Shown one piece after another: positions 47,390 through 57,562 of a stretch of DNA of 64,000 nt. Made by a program: the position numbers and the translations under genes. The notes beneath the pieces were generated by a model that ran no database searches, was not told the origin of the DNA, and worked only from the letters and a program-made list of their open reading frames with translations. The stretch covers positions 4,452,501 through 4,516,500 of the forward strand of contig NZ_CP141799.1 of NCBI RefSeq assembly GCF_035621475.1. The letters run 5' to 3'. The DNA comes from Pseudomonas paeninsulae. Its GTDB lineage: Bacteria; Pseudomonadota; Gammaproteobacteria; Pseudomonadales; Pseudomonadaceae. Numbering within the stretch: position 1 is the first letter of the stretch; the number at the start of each line of letters is the position of its first letter.

Positions 47390-48736
47390 TCAGTCCAGCG
47401 TGTTCAGGGTCTCGCCAACCGCATTGAATACGCGGTCGAGGTCTTCCATCTTGGCGTTGAAGGTGGGTCCGAACTGCAGGGAGTCACCGCCGAAGCGCAC
47501 GTAGAAACCGGCCTTCCACAGGGCCATGCCGGCCTCGAATGGACGGATAATCGCATCGCCGTCACGCGGAGCGATCTGGATCGCGCCGGCCAGGCCGCAG
47601 TTGCGGATGTCGAGGACGTGCTTGCTGCCTTTCAGGCCATGCAGGGCACTTTCGAACTGCGGCGCCAGCTCGGCGGCTTGCTGCACCAGGCTCTCGCGCT
47701 TGAGCAGTTCCAGCGAGGCCAGGCCGGCGGCGCAGGCCACCGGGTGGGCGGAATAGGTGTAGCCGTGGGTGAACTCGACCATGTGCTCGGGCGTAGCCTG
47801 CTGCATAAAGGTGTTGTAGATCTCGCTGGAGGCGATGACCGCGCCCAAGGGGATCGCACCGTTGGTGATCTGCTTGGCGGTGTTCATGATGTCCGGGGTG
47901 ACGCCGAAGTACTCGGCGCCGCTCCATTTGCCCATGCGCCCGAATGCGGTGATCACTTCATCGAAGATCAGCAGGATGTTGTGCTGCGTGCAGATCTCGC
48001 GCAGTCGCGGCAGGTAGCCCACCGGCGGCACTATGACCCCGGCCGAGCCGGACATCGGCTCGACTATCACCGCGGCGATGTTCGAGGCGTCGTGCAACTC
48101 GATCAGCTTGAGCAGCTCGTTGGCCAGCTCGACGCCGCCGGTCGCAGCCATGCCCTTGGTGTACTCCAGACCCGCCTGCAGGGTGTGCGGCAGGTGGTCG
48201 ACGTCCATGAACTGGCCGTACATCTTGCGGTTGCCACCCATGCCACCGAGGCTGGTGCCGGCGATATTGACGCCGTGGTAGCCACGGGCGCGGCCGATGA
48301 ACTTGGTCTTGGCCGGTTGGCCCTTGAGGCGCCAGTAGGCCTTGGCCATCTTCACCGAGGTGTCGGCACACTCGGAACCGGAACTGGTGAAGAACACATG
48401 GTTCAAGCCATCCGGGACCAGCTCGACCAGTTGCTCGGCCAACTGGAAGGCCAAAGGATGGCCGTATTGGAAGCCCGGCGAGTAGTCGAGGGTGCCGAGC
48501 TGCTTGGCCACCGCCTCCTGGATTTCCTTGCGCGAATGACCGGCGCCACAGGTCCACAGGCCGGACAGGCTGTCGTAGACCTTGCGCCCGCTCTCGTCGG
48601 TCAGCCAGCTGCCTTCGGCGGCGACGATAAAGCGCGGGTCGCGCTGAAAGTTGCGATTGGCGGTAAACGGCATCCAGTGCGCATCCAGCTTGAGCTGGCT
48701 GGCCAATGGCGGGGTGGCGGTCTGCGGCATGTTCAT
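47390..48736 (-). CDS. bauA: beta-alanine (omega-amino acid):pyruvate transaminase
   Basis: 448-residue class III PLP aminotransferase moving the amino group of beta-alanine and other omega-amines to pyruvate. Near-continuous similarity to P. aeruginosa BauA as I recall it (WMPFTANRNFQRDPRF, SGLWTCGAGHSRKEIQEAV, FDEVITAFGR). The PLP lysine is in TAKQITNGA near 288. The product, malonate semialdehyde, is the substrate of the next gene. ATG 48736 and an ATG two codons later are both possible. Confidence 0.95.
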   Translation of the reverse strand: MNMPQTATPPLASQLKLDAHWMPFTANRNFQRDPRFIVAAEGSWLTDESGRKVYDSLSGLWTCGAGHSRKEIQEAVAKQLGTLDYSPGFQYGHPLAFQLAEQLVELVPDGLNHVFFTSSGSECADTSVKMAKAYWRLKGQPAKTKFIGRARGYHGVNIAGTSLGGMGGNRKMYGQFMDVDHLPHTLQAGLEYTKGMAATGGVELANELLKLIELHDASNIAAVIVEPMSGSAGVIVPPVGYLPRLREICTQHNILLIFDEVITAFGRMGKWSGAEYFGVTPDIMNTAKQITNGAIPLGAVIASSEIYNTFMQQATPEHMVEFTHGYTYSAHPVACAAGLASLELLKRESLVQQAAELAPQFESALHGLKGSKHVLDIRNCGLAGAIQIAPRDGDAIIRPFEAGMALWKAGFYVRFGGDSLQFGPTFNAKMEDLDRVFNAVGETLNTLD

Positions 48737-48772
48737 CGGGTGGCCTCGCGTATGGGCAACTTGATTATTTTT

Positions 48773-48800
48773 GTGGGAGGGGCCGCACGGCCCCTCCCAC
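48773..48800. repeat. perfect hairpin in the bauA-regulator intergenic region
   Basis: GTGGGAGGGGCCG and CGGCCCCTCCCAC pair around a CA loop. There is no T-run on the downstream side of either strand, so I read it as a REP-like palindrome. Confidence 0.6.
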
Positions 48801-48895
48801 TAAGCAAAAGCGAATCTGTTGCCAGACAAGGTGCCACGGGCATACAGTCAGTAAAAGCACACTCTTCTTATCTTTAGTTAAGCGATGGCTAAACA

Positions 48896-49816
48896 ATGAG
48901 CACACGCCGCCCCGATCCCCTGGCCCAGGTCAGCGACTTCGATATTCGCCTGCTCAAGCTGTTTCGCAGCGTGGCGGAATGCGGCGGCTTTTCCGCCGCC
49001 GAGAGCGTGCTGGGGATTGGCCGCTCGGCAATCAGCCAGCAGATGAGCGACCTCGAACAGCGCCTCGGCTTGCGCCTGTGCCAGCGCGGTCGCGCGGGGT
49101 TCGCCCTGACCGAGGAAGGCCGCGAGGTGTACCAGTCGACCCAGCAACTGCTGGCGGCGCTGGAGAGCTTTCGCACCGAGGTCAACGGCCTGCATCAGCA
49201 CCTGCGCGGCGAGCTGAATATCGGCCTGACCGACAACCTGGTGACGGTGCCGCATATGCGCATCACCAACGCCCTGGCGCGCCTCAAGGAACGCGGCCCG
49301 GACGTGCGCATCCATATCCGCATGACCCCGCCGAGCGAGGTCGAGCAAGGCGTGCTCGACGGCCGCCTGCATATCGGCGTGGTGCCCCAGGCCGGCGCAC
49401 TGTCCGGGCTGGACTACCAGGCGCTGTACGACGAGCGCTCGCTGCTCTACTGCGCGGTCGGCCATCCGCTGTTCTATGTCGACGACCAGCAGCTTGAGGA
49501 TCAGCGCTTGAATGCCCAGGACGCCATCGCGCCGACCTTCCGCCTGCCGCCCGACGTGCAGAGCCACTACCAGGCACTCAACTGCACCGCCAGCGCCTCG
49601 GACCGCGAGGGCATGGCCTTCCTGATCCTCACCGGCCGTTTCATCGGCTACCTGCCCGACCACTACGCAGCCGCCTGGGTCCAGCAGGGCCGCCTGCGCG
49701 CACTGAAAGCGGACTCGCGCTTTTATGACGTCAACCTGGCCGCCGTCACCCGCAAGGGCCGCCGGCCGCACCTGGTGCTGGAGAGCTTTCTCGAGGCGCT
49801 GGAAGCGAGCGGCTGA
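48896..49816 (+). CDS. bauR: LysR-family regulator of beta-alanine catabolism
   Basis: 306-residue LysR regulator. Winged HTH at about 15-75 (FSAAESVLGIGRSAISQQMS), then a LysR substrate-binding domain. It is divergent from bauA with 159 bases between starts, the usual layout of a LysR activator and its target operon. BauR assignment rests on this position and on the neighbouring bauA and bauC genes. ATG 48896. Confidence 0.85.
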   Translation: MSTRRPDPLAQVSDFDIRLLKLFRSVAECGGFSAAESVLGIGRSAISQQMSDLEQRLGLRLCQRGRAGFALTEEGREVYQSTQQLLAALESFRTEVNGLHQHLRGELNIGLTDNLVTVPHMRITNALARLKERGPDVRIHIRMTPPSEVEQGVLDGRLHIGVVPQAGALSGLDYQALYDERSLLYCAVGHPLFYVDDQQLEDQRLNAQDAIAPTFRLPPDVQSHYQALNCTASASDREGMAFLILTGRFIGYLPDHYAAAWVQQGRLRALKADSRFYDVNLAAVTRKGRRPHLVLESFLEALEASG

Positions 49817-49849
49817 ACGACGGCGCCATAGGATTGCGCCGCTCGGGTC

Positions 49850-50035
49850 GTAGGGCGGTCCGGGCGGCGATCCGATCGGAGCGTAGCGACAGCCCGCCAG
49901 CTTTTGTGCCGCGCCGATGAATCAATGGTGCATTGCCTGCGGGTAGGGCGGCTCGGGCGGCGCTCCGCTCGGAGCGCAGCGACAGCCCGCCAGCTTTTGT
50001 GCCGCGTCAGGCGGCCAATGGTGCACTGCCCACGG
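49850..50035. repeat. two tandem 93-base direct repeats
   Basis: Units 49850-49942 and 49943-50035 share GTAGGGCGG, CGGGCGGCG, CGGAGCG, a GACAGCCCGCCAGCTTTTGT block and AATGGTGCA, with a more diverged 12-15 base patch in each. They fill most of the 328-base gap between the LysR and aldo-keto reductase genes; nothing else is seen there. Confidence 0.8.
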
Positions 50036-50144
50036 CGCCTCGGAACATCGACACACCAGGTAACAACTGGGCGGGCGCAGGTGGCGCGCGGGGCGGTCAC
50101 ACAACTATGCTCGATACCCACGCGGTGCCACCACGGAGGATGCC

Positions 50145-51068
50145 ATGCCTAACCGTCGCCACTTCATTCAGCGCAGCGCCGCCCTGCTCAGCCTTATTGC
50201 CGCCGCGCCCTGGCTGGCGCGCAGTGCCTTCGCCCTGACCCCCGAGCAACTGCTGCAGCGGCAGATTCCCGGCAGCGACGAACGCCTGCCGGTCATCGGC
50301 CTGGGCACCTCACGCACCTTCGATGTCAGCCTCGACGATGCCAGCCTCAACCCCCTGGACGAGGTGATGCGTACCTTTATCAACGGCGGCGGCAGCCTGA
50401 TCGACAGCGCGCCCAGCTATGGCAACGCCGAGGCCGTCAGCGGCGAACTGCTCAGGCGGACCAATACCCAGGACAAGGCGTTTCTCGCGACCAAGGTGTC
50501 CGCCAACGGCCGCGAGCGCGGCCTGGCCCAGGTCGCGGCCAGCCTGCGCGCCCTGCAAACCGACACGCTCGATTTGCTCCAGGTGCACAACCTGCAGGAC
50601 ACCCGCACCCAACTGGCCCTGCTGCGCGAGCTGAAGGAGCAGGGCAAGGTGCGCTACATCGGCATCACCCATTACCGCGAAGCGGCCCACGCCGACCTGC
50701 TCGAGGTGCTGGCGAAGGAGCCGGTAGATTTCGTCCAGTTCAATTATTCGGTGGCCGAGCGCAACGCCGAGAAGCGTCTGCTGCCTTACTGCGCCGACCG
50801 CGGTATCGCCACCCTGATCAACCGGCCGTTCCAGCGCGGCCAGTTGTTCCGCCGGGTCGAGGGCAAGCCGCTGCCGGATTGGGCGATCGAGGTCGACGCC
50901 ACCTCCTGGGCGCAGCTACTGCTCAAGTTCATCCTCGCCAACCCGGCGGTGACCGTGGTGATCCCGGCCACCTCCAAGGTGCGTTATATGACCGACAACC
51001 TGCTGGCCGGCCAGGGTCGCCTGCCGGATGCGGCGCTGCGCGAGCGGATCGTTCGCGCGTTCAGCTGA
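50145..51068 (+). CDS. aldo/keto reductase family protein with Tat-like signal
   Basis: 307-residue AKR barrel with an N-terminal twin-arginine-like leader (RRHFIQRSAALLSLIAAAPW, then LARSAFA), so it is likely exported folded. Motifs: DSAPSYGNAE (catalytic Asp/Tyr region), ATKVS with the catalytic Lys, and VHNLQDTR where AKRs place the catalytic His. The substrate is unknown; the cofactor would normally be NADPH. ATG 50145 follows GGAGGATGCC. Confidence 0.9.
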   Translation: MPNRRHFIQRSAALLSLIAAAPWLARSAFALTPEQLLQRQIPGSDERLPVIGLGTSRTFDVSLDDASLNPLDEVMRTFINGGGSLIDSAPSYGNAEAVSGELLRRTNTQDKAFLATKVSANGRERGLAQVAASLRALQTDTLDLLQVHNLQDTRTQLALLRELKEQGKVRYIGITHYREAAHADLLEVLAKEPVDFVQFNYSVAERNAEKRLLPYCADRGIATLINRPFQRGQLFRRVEGKPLPDWAIEVDATSWAQLLLKFILANPAVTVVIPATSKVRYMTDNLLAGQGRLPDAALRERIVRAFS

Positions 51069-51278
51069 GGCGTGCATGGCGAAGCCTGCGGCGGGCTCAT
51101 CGGCGGGCAAGCCTGGTGGCATCTCCGCCCTACGTTTGCGCGTGCCTTTGTAGGGATTTTCGCCGCGATGCTTGGGCTGTGCGTTGAAAAAATCGCGGCT
51201 AAAGCCCCTCCCACGAGATAGATGTCCTCCCGTGCAGGCGTGGCCCAAGCCGTTCACTCCGCGCCGAAGGAACGATCA

Positions 51279-52592
51279 ATGAGCCCAACCCAGCGCCTGA
51301 GCAAGGCGATCAACGCCAAACCGGCCGAACTGCTCGCCGCGCTGGGTGGCTTCGGCCTGTTCTTCTGCCTGTTCAGTGGCTATTTCATGCTACGGCCGAT
51401 CCGCGAAGCGATGGGCATTCGCGGCGGGGTGGAGAACCTGCAGTGGCTGTTCAGCGCGACTTTCCTGGTCATGTTGGCCGCCGTACCGCTGTTCGCCTGG
51501 CTCAATTCACGGGTGCCGCGGGCGCGCTATATCGACTGGGTGTACGGCTTCTTCATCGTCAACCTGCTGGCCTTCGCCGCGCTGTTCCAACAGGTCGGCG
51601 ACGATATCTGGGCGGCGCGGCTGTTCTACGTGTGGATCTCGGTCTACAACCTGTTCGTGGTCTCGGTGGCCTGGAGCCTGATGGCCGATGTCTTCGATGT
51701 GGCCCAGGCCAAGCGCTTGTTCGCCTTTATCGCCGCCGGCGCCAGCTGCGGCGGTCTGGCCGGGCCGGCTCTCGGCGCCCTGCTGGTCGGTGCCATCGGC
51801 CAGAGCGGCCTGATCCTCTGCGCCGCCCTGCTGCTCGGCGGCGCCGTGCTGGCCAAGCACTACCTGATGGCCTGGCGCGCCCAGGGCGGTGCCGGCCGCC
51901 CCGGCGCAGCGCCCAGCGAGAACCCGCGCGAGCCGGTGACGGGCAACCCGTTCAGCGGCATGACCCGAGTGCTGGCCTCGCCCTACCTGCTGGGCATCAG
52001 TGCCTTCGTCATCCTCCTGGCGACAGCGAGCACCTTCCTCTACTTCGAACAGGCGCGCCTGGTGGCGCTGACCTTCCCGGAGCGCAACCAGCAGATCCGC
52101 GTGTTCGGCCTGATCGACTTCAGCGTGCAGGCGCTGTCGCTGTTGGCCCAGCTGTTCATCACCGGGCGAGTGGCGGAGAAATTCGGCCTGCGCGTGCTGC
52201 TGGCCGGGGTGCCGCTGCTGGTCTTCCTGGGCTTTCTCGGCCTGGCCCTGGCACCGACCTTCGCCATGCTCGCGGCGCTGATGATCGTGCGCCGGGTCGG
52301 CGAGTACGCCTTCGTCCGCCCCGGCCGGGAAATGCTCTTCGCCCCGCTCGATGCGCAGGCCAAGTACAAGGCCAAGAACTTCATCGACACCGTGGTCTAC
52401 CGGGGTGGCGACGCCGTCAGCGCCTGGGCCAAGGCACTGCTCGACCTGCTCAGCCAAGGCGCGTTACTCGCCGCCCTGGTCGGCGCTGCCTGCGCCGCCG
52501 TCTGGGGCGCGCTGGGCTGGTACCTGGGCGGAAAGCAGAGCGCGCAGCAAGCCCAGACAGGGCTTCGCTCCCGCGGCCGGCCACCCCTGTAG
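51279..52592 (+). CDS. MFS-type transporter of unknown substrate
   Basis: 437-residue protein with about 12 membrane helices in two halves split by a hydrophilic loop (about 205-225). Segments FSGYFMLRPIREAMG and ADVFDVAQAKRLFAFIAAGA are shared with the nucleotide-translocase-like MFS branch (NTP/NDP exchange transporters such as those of Chlamydia), but bacterial members outside obligate parasites are uncharacterised. Neighbouring purine deaminases make a nucleobase or nucleoside substrate thinkable. ATG 51279 follows GAAGGAACG. Confidence 0.83.
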   Translation: MSPTQRLSKAINAKPAELLAALGGFGLFFCLFSGYFMLRPIREAMGIRGGVENLQWLFSATFLVMLAAVPLFAWLNSRVPRARYIDWVYGFFIVNLLAFAALFQQVGDDIWAARLFYVWISVYNLFVVSVAWSLMADVFDVAQAKRLFAFIAAGASCGGLAGPALGALLVGAIGQSGLILCAALLLGGAVLAKHYLMAWRAQGGAGRPGAAPSENPREPVTGNPFSGMTRVLASPYLLGISAFVILLATASTFLYFEQARLVALTFPERNQQIRVFGLIDFSVQALSLLAQLFITGRVAEKFGLRVLLAGVPLLVFLGFLGLALAPTFAMLAALMIVRRVGEYAFVRPGREMLFAPLDAQAKYKAKNFIDTVVYRGGDAVSAWAKALLDLLSQGALLAALVGAACAAVWGALGWYLGGKQSAQQAQTGLRSRGRPPL

Positions 52593-52654
52593 CCCGGATG
52601 CAATCCGGGAACGATTGGTAGCAGTCAGATTTCCCCGGATTGCATCCGGGCTAC
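52589..52654. repeat. GTAGCCCGGATGCAATCCGGG palindrome
   Basis: GTAGCCCGGATGCAATCCGG and its inverse CCGGATTGCATCCGGGCTAC lie about 25 bases apart. It overlaps the last bases of the transporter gene. A half copy (AGCCCCGGATTGCCTCCGGG) lies after urtA near 26312. Confidence 0.8.
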
Positions 52655-52830
52655 CAAGACACACTGCCAGACCCGAGAACACCTCGCCACGTCACCTATA
52701 CGCACAACCCTGGTGCATCGCCTGGACTGGAGAGCACCCCCAGCGGTTTTTCTGCGCCTTGCGCTTGTCACCTCGGCGACAGTGGGTTATCAGTGCAGTC
52801 GTTGAACACCTGACCACCGTGGAACCGCCC

Positions 52831-53499
52831 ATGACCGTTGAAGTCCCCGCGCACAGCGCCCATGCCGCCGGCAGACCGGCCGGGCGCATCCGCCAGAAGA
52901 ACGAAGAAGCGATCCTTGCCGCCGCCGAGGAAGAATTCGCCCGTCACGGTTTCAAGGGCACCAGCATGAACACCATCGCGCAGACCGTCGGCCTGCCGAA
53001 AGCCAACCTGCACTACTACTTCAGCAACAAGCTGGGCCTGTACCTGGCAGTGCTGAGCAACATCCTCGAACTCTGGGACAGCACCTTCAACAGCCTGAGC
53101 GTCGACGACGATCCGGCCGAGGCCCTGGCCCGTTACATCCGCGCCAAGCTGGAATTTTCGCGGCGCTACCCCAAAGCCTCGCGCATCTTCGCCATCGAGG
53201 TGATCAGCGGCGGCGAGTGCCTGTCGGAGTACTTCAACCAGGACTATCAGAGCTGGTTCCGCGGCCGCGCCGCCGTGTTCGAGGCCTGGATCGCCGCCGG
53301 CAAGATGGACCCGGTCGACCCGGTGCACCTGATCTTCCTGCTGTGGGGCAGCACCCAGCACTACGCCGACTTCGCCTCGCAGATCTGCCGGGTCACCGGC
53401 CGCGCGCGCCTGAGCAAACAGGATTTCGAAGTGGCCAGCGACAACCTGGTGCGCATCATCCTCAAGGGCTGCGGCCTGACCCCGCCCGCCACAACCTGA
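52831..53499 (+). CDS. TetR-family regulator, RutR-like
   Basis: 222-residue TetR repressor. HTH at about 25-70 (FARHGFKGTSMNTIAQ, LPKANLHYYFSNK). The C-terminal part (SRRYPKASRIFAIEVISGG, LSEYFNQD) is of the RutR/YcdC type, which in E. coli senses uracil or thymine. Given the purine deaminases nearby, a nucleobase ligand is plausible but unproven. ATG 52831; its TGA overlaps the ATG of the YigZ-like gene. Confidence 0.9.
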   Translation: MTVEVPAHSAHAAGRPAGRIRQKNEEAILAAAEEEFARHGFKGTSMNTIAQTVGLPKANLHYYFSNKLGLYLAVLSNILELWDSTFNSLSVDDDPAEALARYIRAKLEFSRRYPKASRIFAIEVISGGECLSEYFNQDYQSWFRGRAAVFEAWIAAGKMDPVDPVHLIFLLWGSTQHYADFASQICRVTGRARLSKQDFEVASDNLVRIILKGCGLTPPATT

Positions 53500-54083
53500 T
53501 GCCCTACACCCTGCTCGGCCCTTGCGACTACCGCGAGGAGATCCGCAAGAGCCGTTTCCTCGCCCTCGCCGCGCCGGTGGCCAGCGCGGCCGAGGCGCAG
53601 GCGTTTATCGCCCGCGTCAGCGACCCCGGCGCCTCGCACAACTGCTGGGCCTGGAAGGTCGGCCAGCAGTACCGTTTCAGCGACGACGGCGAACCCGGCG
53701 GCACCGCTGGGCGGCCGATCCTCGCCGCCATCGACAGCCAGGATTGCGACCAGGTCGCGGTGCTGGTGATCCGCTGGTACGGCGGCATCCAGCTCGGCAC
53801 CGGCGGTCTGGCCCGCGCCTACGGCGGCAGCGCCAACAAGTGTTTGCAGGGCGGCCAACGCCGCGAACTGGTAACCCGCACGCGCTGCGCCTGCCACTGC
53901 GGCTTCGCCGAACTGGCGTTGCTCAAGGCGCGCCTGAGCGAACTGGACGCGGTACTGGACAGCGAGACCTTCGATGCCAGTGGCGCCGTACTGCACCTGG
54001 CGGTGCCCGAAGCGCGTTTCGCCGAACTGCAGCGACTGCTGGCCGATATCAGCCGCGGACGGAGCACGCTGCACCGGCTGTAA
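53499..54083 (+). CDS. YigZ/IMPACT family protein
   Basis: 194-residue member of the UPF0029/IMPACT family. N-terminal domain with KSRFLALAAPV, SDDGEPGGTAGRPIL and IRWYGGIQLGTGGLARAYGG; then the C-terminal DUF1949 ferredoxin-like domain. The eukaryotic IMPACT protein modulates GCN2 and bacterial YigZ has no firm role. The start overlaps the TetR stop, so translation is coupled. Confidence 0.93.
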   Translation: MPYTLLGPCDYREEIRKSRFLALAAPVASAAEAQAFIARVSDPGASHNCWAWKVGQQYRFSDDGEPGGTAGRPILAAIDSQDCDQVAVLVIRWYGGIQLGTGGLARAYGGSANKCLQGGQRRELVTRTRCACHCGFAELALLKARLSELDAVLDSETFDASGAVLHLAVPEARFAELQRLLADISRGRSTLHRL

Positions 54084-54154
54084 GCGAATCTGCCAAACCA
54101 AATCGACGGGCCTCAGCAGCCCGGCCCAACCTGTAACTCCCTGGAGCAAAGCTC

Positions 54155-54841
54155 ATGACCTCGACTCGCACCGCTCTGATCATCGGCGCCTCCCGTGGCC
54201 TCGGCCTCGGCCTGGTCAAGCAGCTGCAAGCCGATGGTTGGAAGGTCATCGCCACGGTGCGCGACCGGCAACGCGCCGAAGCATTGCAGGCCTTGTCGGG
54301 CGTGCGCATCGAGACGCTGGACATTGACGACGGCGCCGCGCTGGAGACCTTGGCCGGGCGCCTGCAGGGCGTGGTTTTCGACCTCCTGCTGATTAATGCC
54401 GGCATCCTCGGCCCGGCGCACCAGTCGGCCGGCGCGGCCACGGCCGCCGAACTCGGCCAGCTGTTCATGACCAACGCCGTCGCGCCGATTCGCCTGGCCG
54501 AACGCCTGATCGAGCAGATCCACCCGGCTAGCGGTGTGCTGGCATTCATGAGTTCGGTACTCGGCAGCGTGGCCAATCCAGAGGGCGCCGAGTTGGCGCT
54601 GTACAAGGCGAGCAAGGCCGCCCTCAACTCGCTGACCAACAGCCTGGTCTGCAGCCTGGCCGAACCGCGCCCGACGGTATTATCGCTGCACCCGGGCTGG
54701 GTCAAGACCGAGATGGGCGGGGCCGGCGCCAGCCTGGAGATAGCCACCAGCTGCCGCGGCCTGGTGACGCAAATCGAGCGGCATGCCGGACGCGGCGGCC
54801 ATCACTTCGTCGACTACCTGGGACAGACCATCCCCTGGTGA
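54155..54841 (+). CDS. short-chain dehydrogenase/reductase
   Basis: 228-residue SDR oxidoreductase. NAD(P)-binding GASRGLGLG at 11-19, NAG motif (LLINAGI) and catalytic YKASK near 149. It looks like a CsgA/C-factor-type short SDR; the substrate is unknown. ATG 54155 follows TGGAGCAAAGCTC. It lies between the YigZ and 8-oxoguanine deaminase genes on the same strand. Confidence 0.92.
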   Translation: MTSTRTALIIGASRGLGLGLVKQLQADGWKVIATVRDRQRAEALQALSGVRIETLDIDDGAALETLAGRLQGVVFDLLLINAGILGPAHQSAGAATAAELGQLFMTNAVAPIRLAERLIEQIHPASGVLAFMSSVLGSVANPEGAELALYKASKAALNSLTNSLVCSLAEPRPTVLSLHPGWVKTEMGGAGASLEIATSCRGLVTQIERHAGRGGHHFVDYLGQTIPW

Positions 54842-54972
54842 AACGCACCACCGGTTGATCCTGACCACCAGGACAGGTATCTTCACAGGCACGCCGTTCG
54901 GCGCACCTGGATCAGCAGACAGGGTCAACACTGAGCTGGCTAACCTGAACTCACCCTCAGAGGAGCCTGCTC

Positions 54973-56328
54973 ATGGCAGCTACCCGTATCTGGATCAAGA
55001 ACCCCCTGGCCGTCTTCACCGCCAACCAGCTCGACGCCACTGGCGGCCTGGTAATCGACAATGGCCTGATCAGCGAATTGCTCGGCGCCGGCCAGCAACC
55101 TTCACGTCCCTGCGATCAGGTGTTCGACGCCCGCGAGCATGTGCTGCTGCCGGGGCTGATCAACACCCATCATCACTTCTACCAGACCCTCACCCGCGCC
55201 TGGGCGCCGGTGGTCAACCAGCCGCTGTTCCCCTGGCTGCAGACCCTCTATCCGGTATGGGCGCGGCTGACCCCGGAAAAGCTCGCGCTGGCCAGCAAAG
55301 TGGCCCTGGCCGAACTGCTGTTGTCCGGTTGCAGCACCGCGGCGGACCATCATTACCTGTTTCCGGACGGTCTGGAGCACGCCATCGACGTGCAGGTCGA
55401 GGCGGTACGCGAGCTGGGCATGCGCGCCATGCTCACTCGGGGTTCGATGAGCCTGGGCGAGGCCGACGGCGGCCTGCCGCCGCAGCAGACGGTGCAGCAG
55501 GGCGAGGTGATCCTGGCCGACAGCCAGCGCCTGATTCGCCAATACCATGAGCGCGCGGCGGGTGCGCAGATCCAGATCGCCCTGGCGCCCTGCTCGCCGT
55601 TCTCGGTGACGCCAGAGATCATGCGCCAGAGCGCCGAACTGGCCGAGGAACTGGACGTGCGCCTGCACACCCACCTGGCGGAAACCCTGGACGAGGAGGA
55701 CTTCTGCCTGCAGCGCTTCGGCCTGCGCACCGTAGATTATCTGCACAGCGTCGGCTGGCTCGGCCCGCGCACCTGGCTGGCCCACGGCATCCACTTCAAC
55801 CCGGACGAGATCGCCCGCCTCGGCGCGGCCGGCACCGGCATCAGCCACTGCCCGAGCTCGAATATGCGCCTGGCCTCGGGCATCTGCCCGACCCTCGACC
55901 TGCAGGCGGCCGGCGCACCGATCGGCCTGGGCGTGGACGGCTCGGCCTCCAACGACGCCTCCAACATGATCCTCGAGACGCGTCAGGCCCTATACCTGCA
56001 ACGCCTGCGCTACGGCGCCGAAAAGATCACCCCGCAGCTGGTGCTGGGCTGGGCCACGCAAGGCTCGGCACGCCTGCTCGGGCGCACGGATATCGGCGAA
56101 CTGGCGGTCGGCAAGCAGGCCGACCTGGCGCTGTTCAAGCTCGATGAGCTGCGTTTCTCCGGCAGCCACGACCCGCTCTCGGCCCTGCTGCTGTGCGGCG
56201 CCGACAGCGCCGACCGGATGATGATCGGCGGTCAGTGGCGGGTGATCGACGGACAGATCGAAGGCCTGGACGTGGCGCAATTGATCGCCGATCACCGTCA
56301 GGCAGCCAGGGAGTTGATTGCCGGGTAG
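54973..56328 (+). CDS. 8-oxoguanine deaminase
   Basis: 451-residue zinc amidohydrolase. It resembles P. aeruginosa PA0142, shown to deaminate 8-oxoguanine to urate, and the AtzB/TrzN-type branch. Metal-binding HxH is H66/H68 in NTHHHFYQ; further ligands lie in HTHLAETLDEEDFC, and the catalytic Asp region is GLGVDGSASND. ATG 54973 follows AGAGGAGCC. Probably clears oxidised guanine or feeds purine catabolism. Confidence 0.93.
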   Translation: MAATRIWIKNPLAVFTANQLDATGGLVIDNGLISELLGAGQQPSRPCDQVFDAREHVLLPGLINTHHHFYQTLTRAWAPVVNQPLFPWLQTLYPVWARLTPEKLALASKVALAELLLSGCSTAADHHYLFPDGLEHAIDVQVEAVRELGMRAMLTRGSMSLGEADGGLPPQQTVQQGEVILADSQRLIRQYHERAAGAQIQIALAPCSPFSVTPEIMRQSAELAEELDVRLHTHLAETLDEEDFCLQRFGLRTVDYLHSVGWLGPRTWLAHGIHFNPDEIARLGAAGTGISHCPSSNMRLASGICPTLDLQAAGAPIGLGVDGSASNDASNMILETRQALYLQRLRYGAEKITPQLVLGWATQGSARLLGRTDIGELAVGKQADLALFKLDELRFSGSHDPLSALLLCGADSADRMMIGGQWRVIDGQIEGLDVAQLIADHRQAARELIAG

Positions 56329-56377
56329 CGACTGCCGTCGCGCGCCTTGCGCATACACATAAGATCTACTCAGCGCT

Positions 56378-56432
56378 GTAGGGCGGGTGCAACCCGCCAG
56401 CATGACAAGTTGGCGGGTTGCACCCGCCCTAC
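56378..56432. repeat. GTAGGGCGGGTGCAACCCGCC palindrome
   Basis: Left arm GTAGGGCGGGTGCAACCCGC and right arm GCGGGTTGCACCCGCCCTAC form a near-perfect inverted repeat between the two deaminase genes. Same family as 30945. Confidence 0.8.
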
Positions 56433-56465
56433 GGGGTTAAACTCACTACCGACCCCGCCCAATAG

Positions 56466-57425
<960 letters not shown>

Positions 57426-57562
57426 GCACCCTGAAGTTTGCGCGCCCGGCGCCGACACAGAAGGTGTAACTTGATCAGATGACCGAAAAATGATGGCCAC
57501 ATAATGGCCACTTTCACTATCAGTCGCACCTGCCTATTGCCGCCGCCGAGATCGCCGAGCCG

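Noticed and set aside
48773..48800. Hairpin as a terminator or operator for bauA
   Set aside because: No T-run follows on either strand, and it resembles the GC-rich REP palindromes elsewhere; no evidence for regulator binding.
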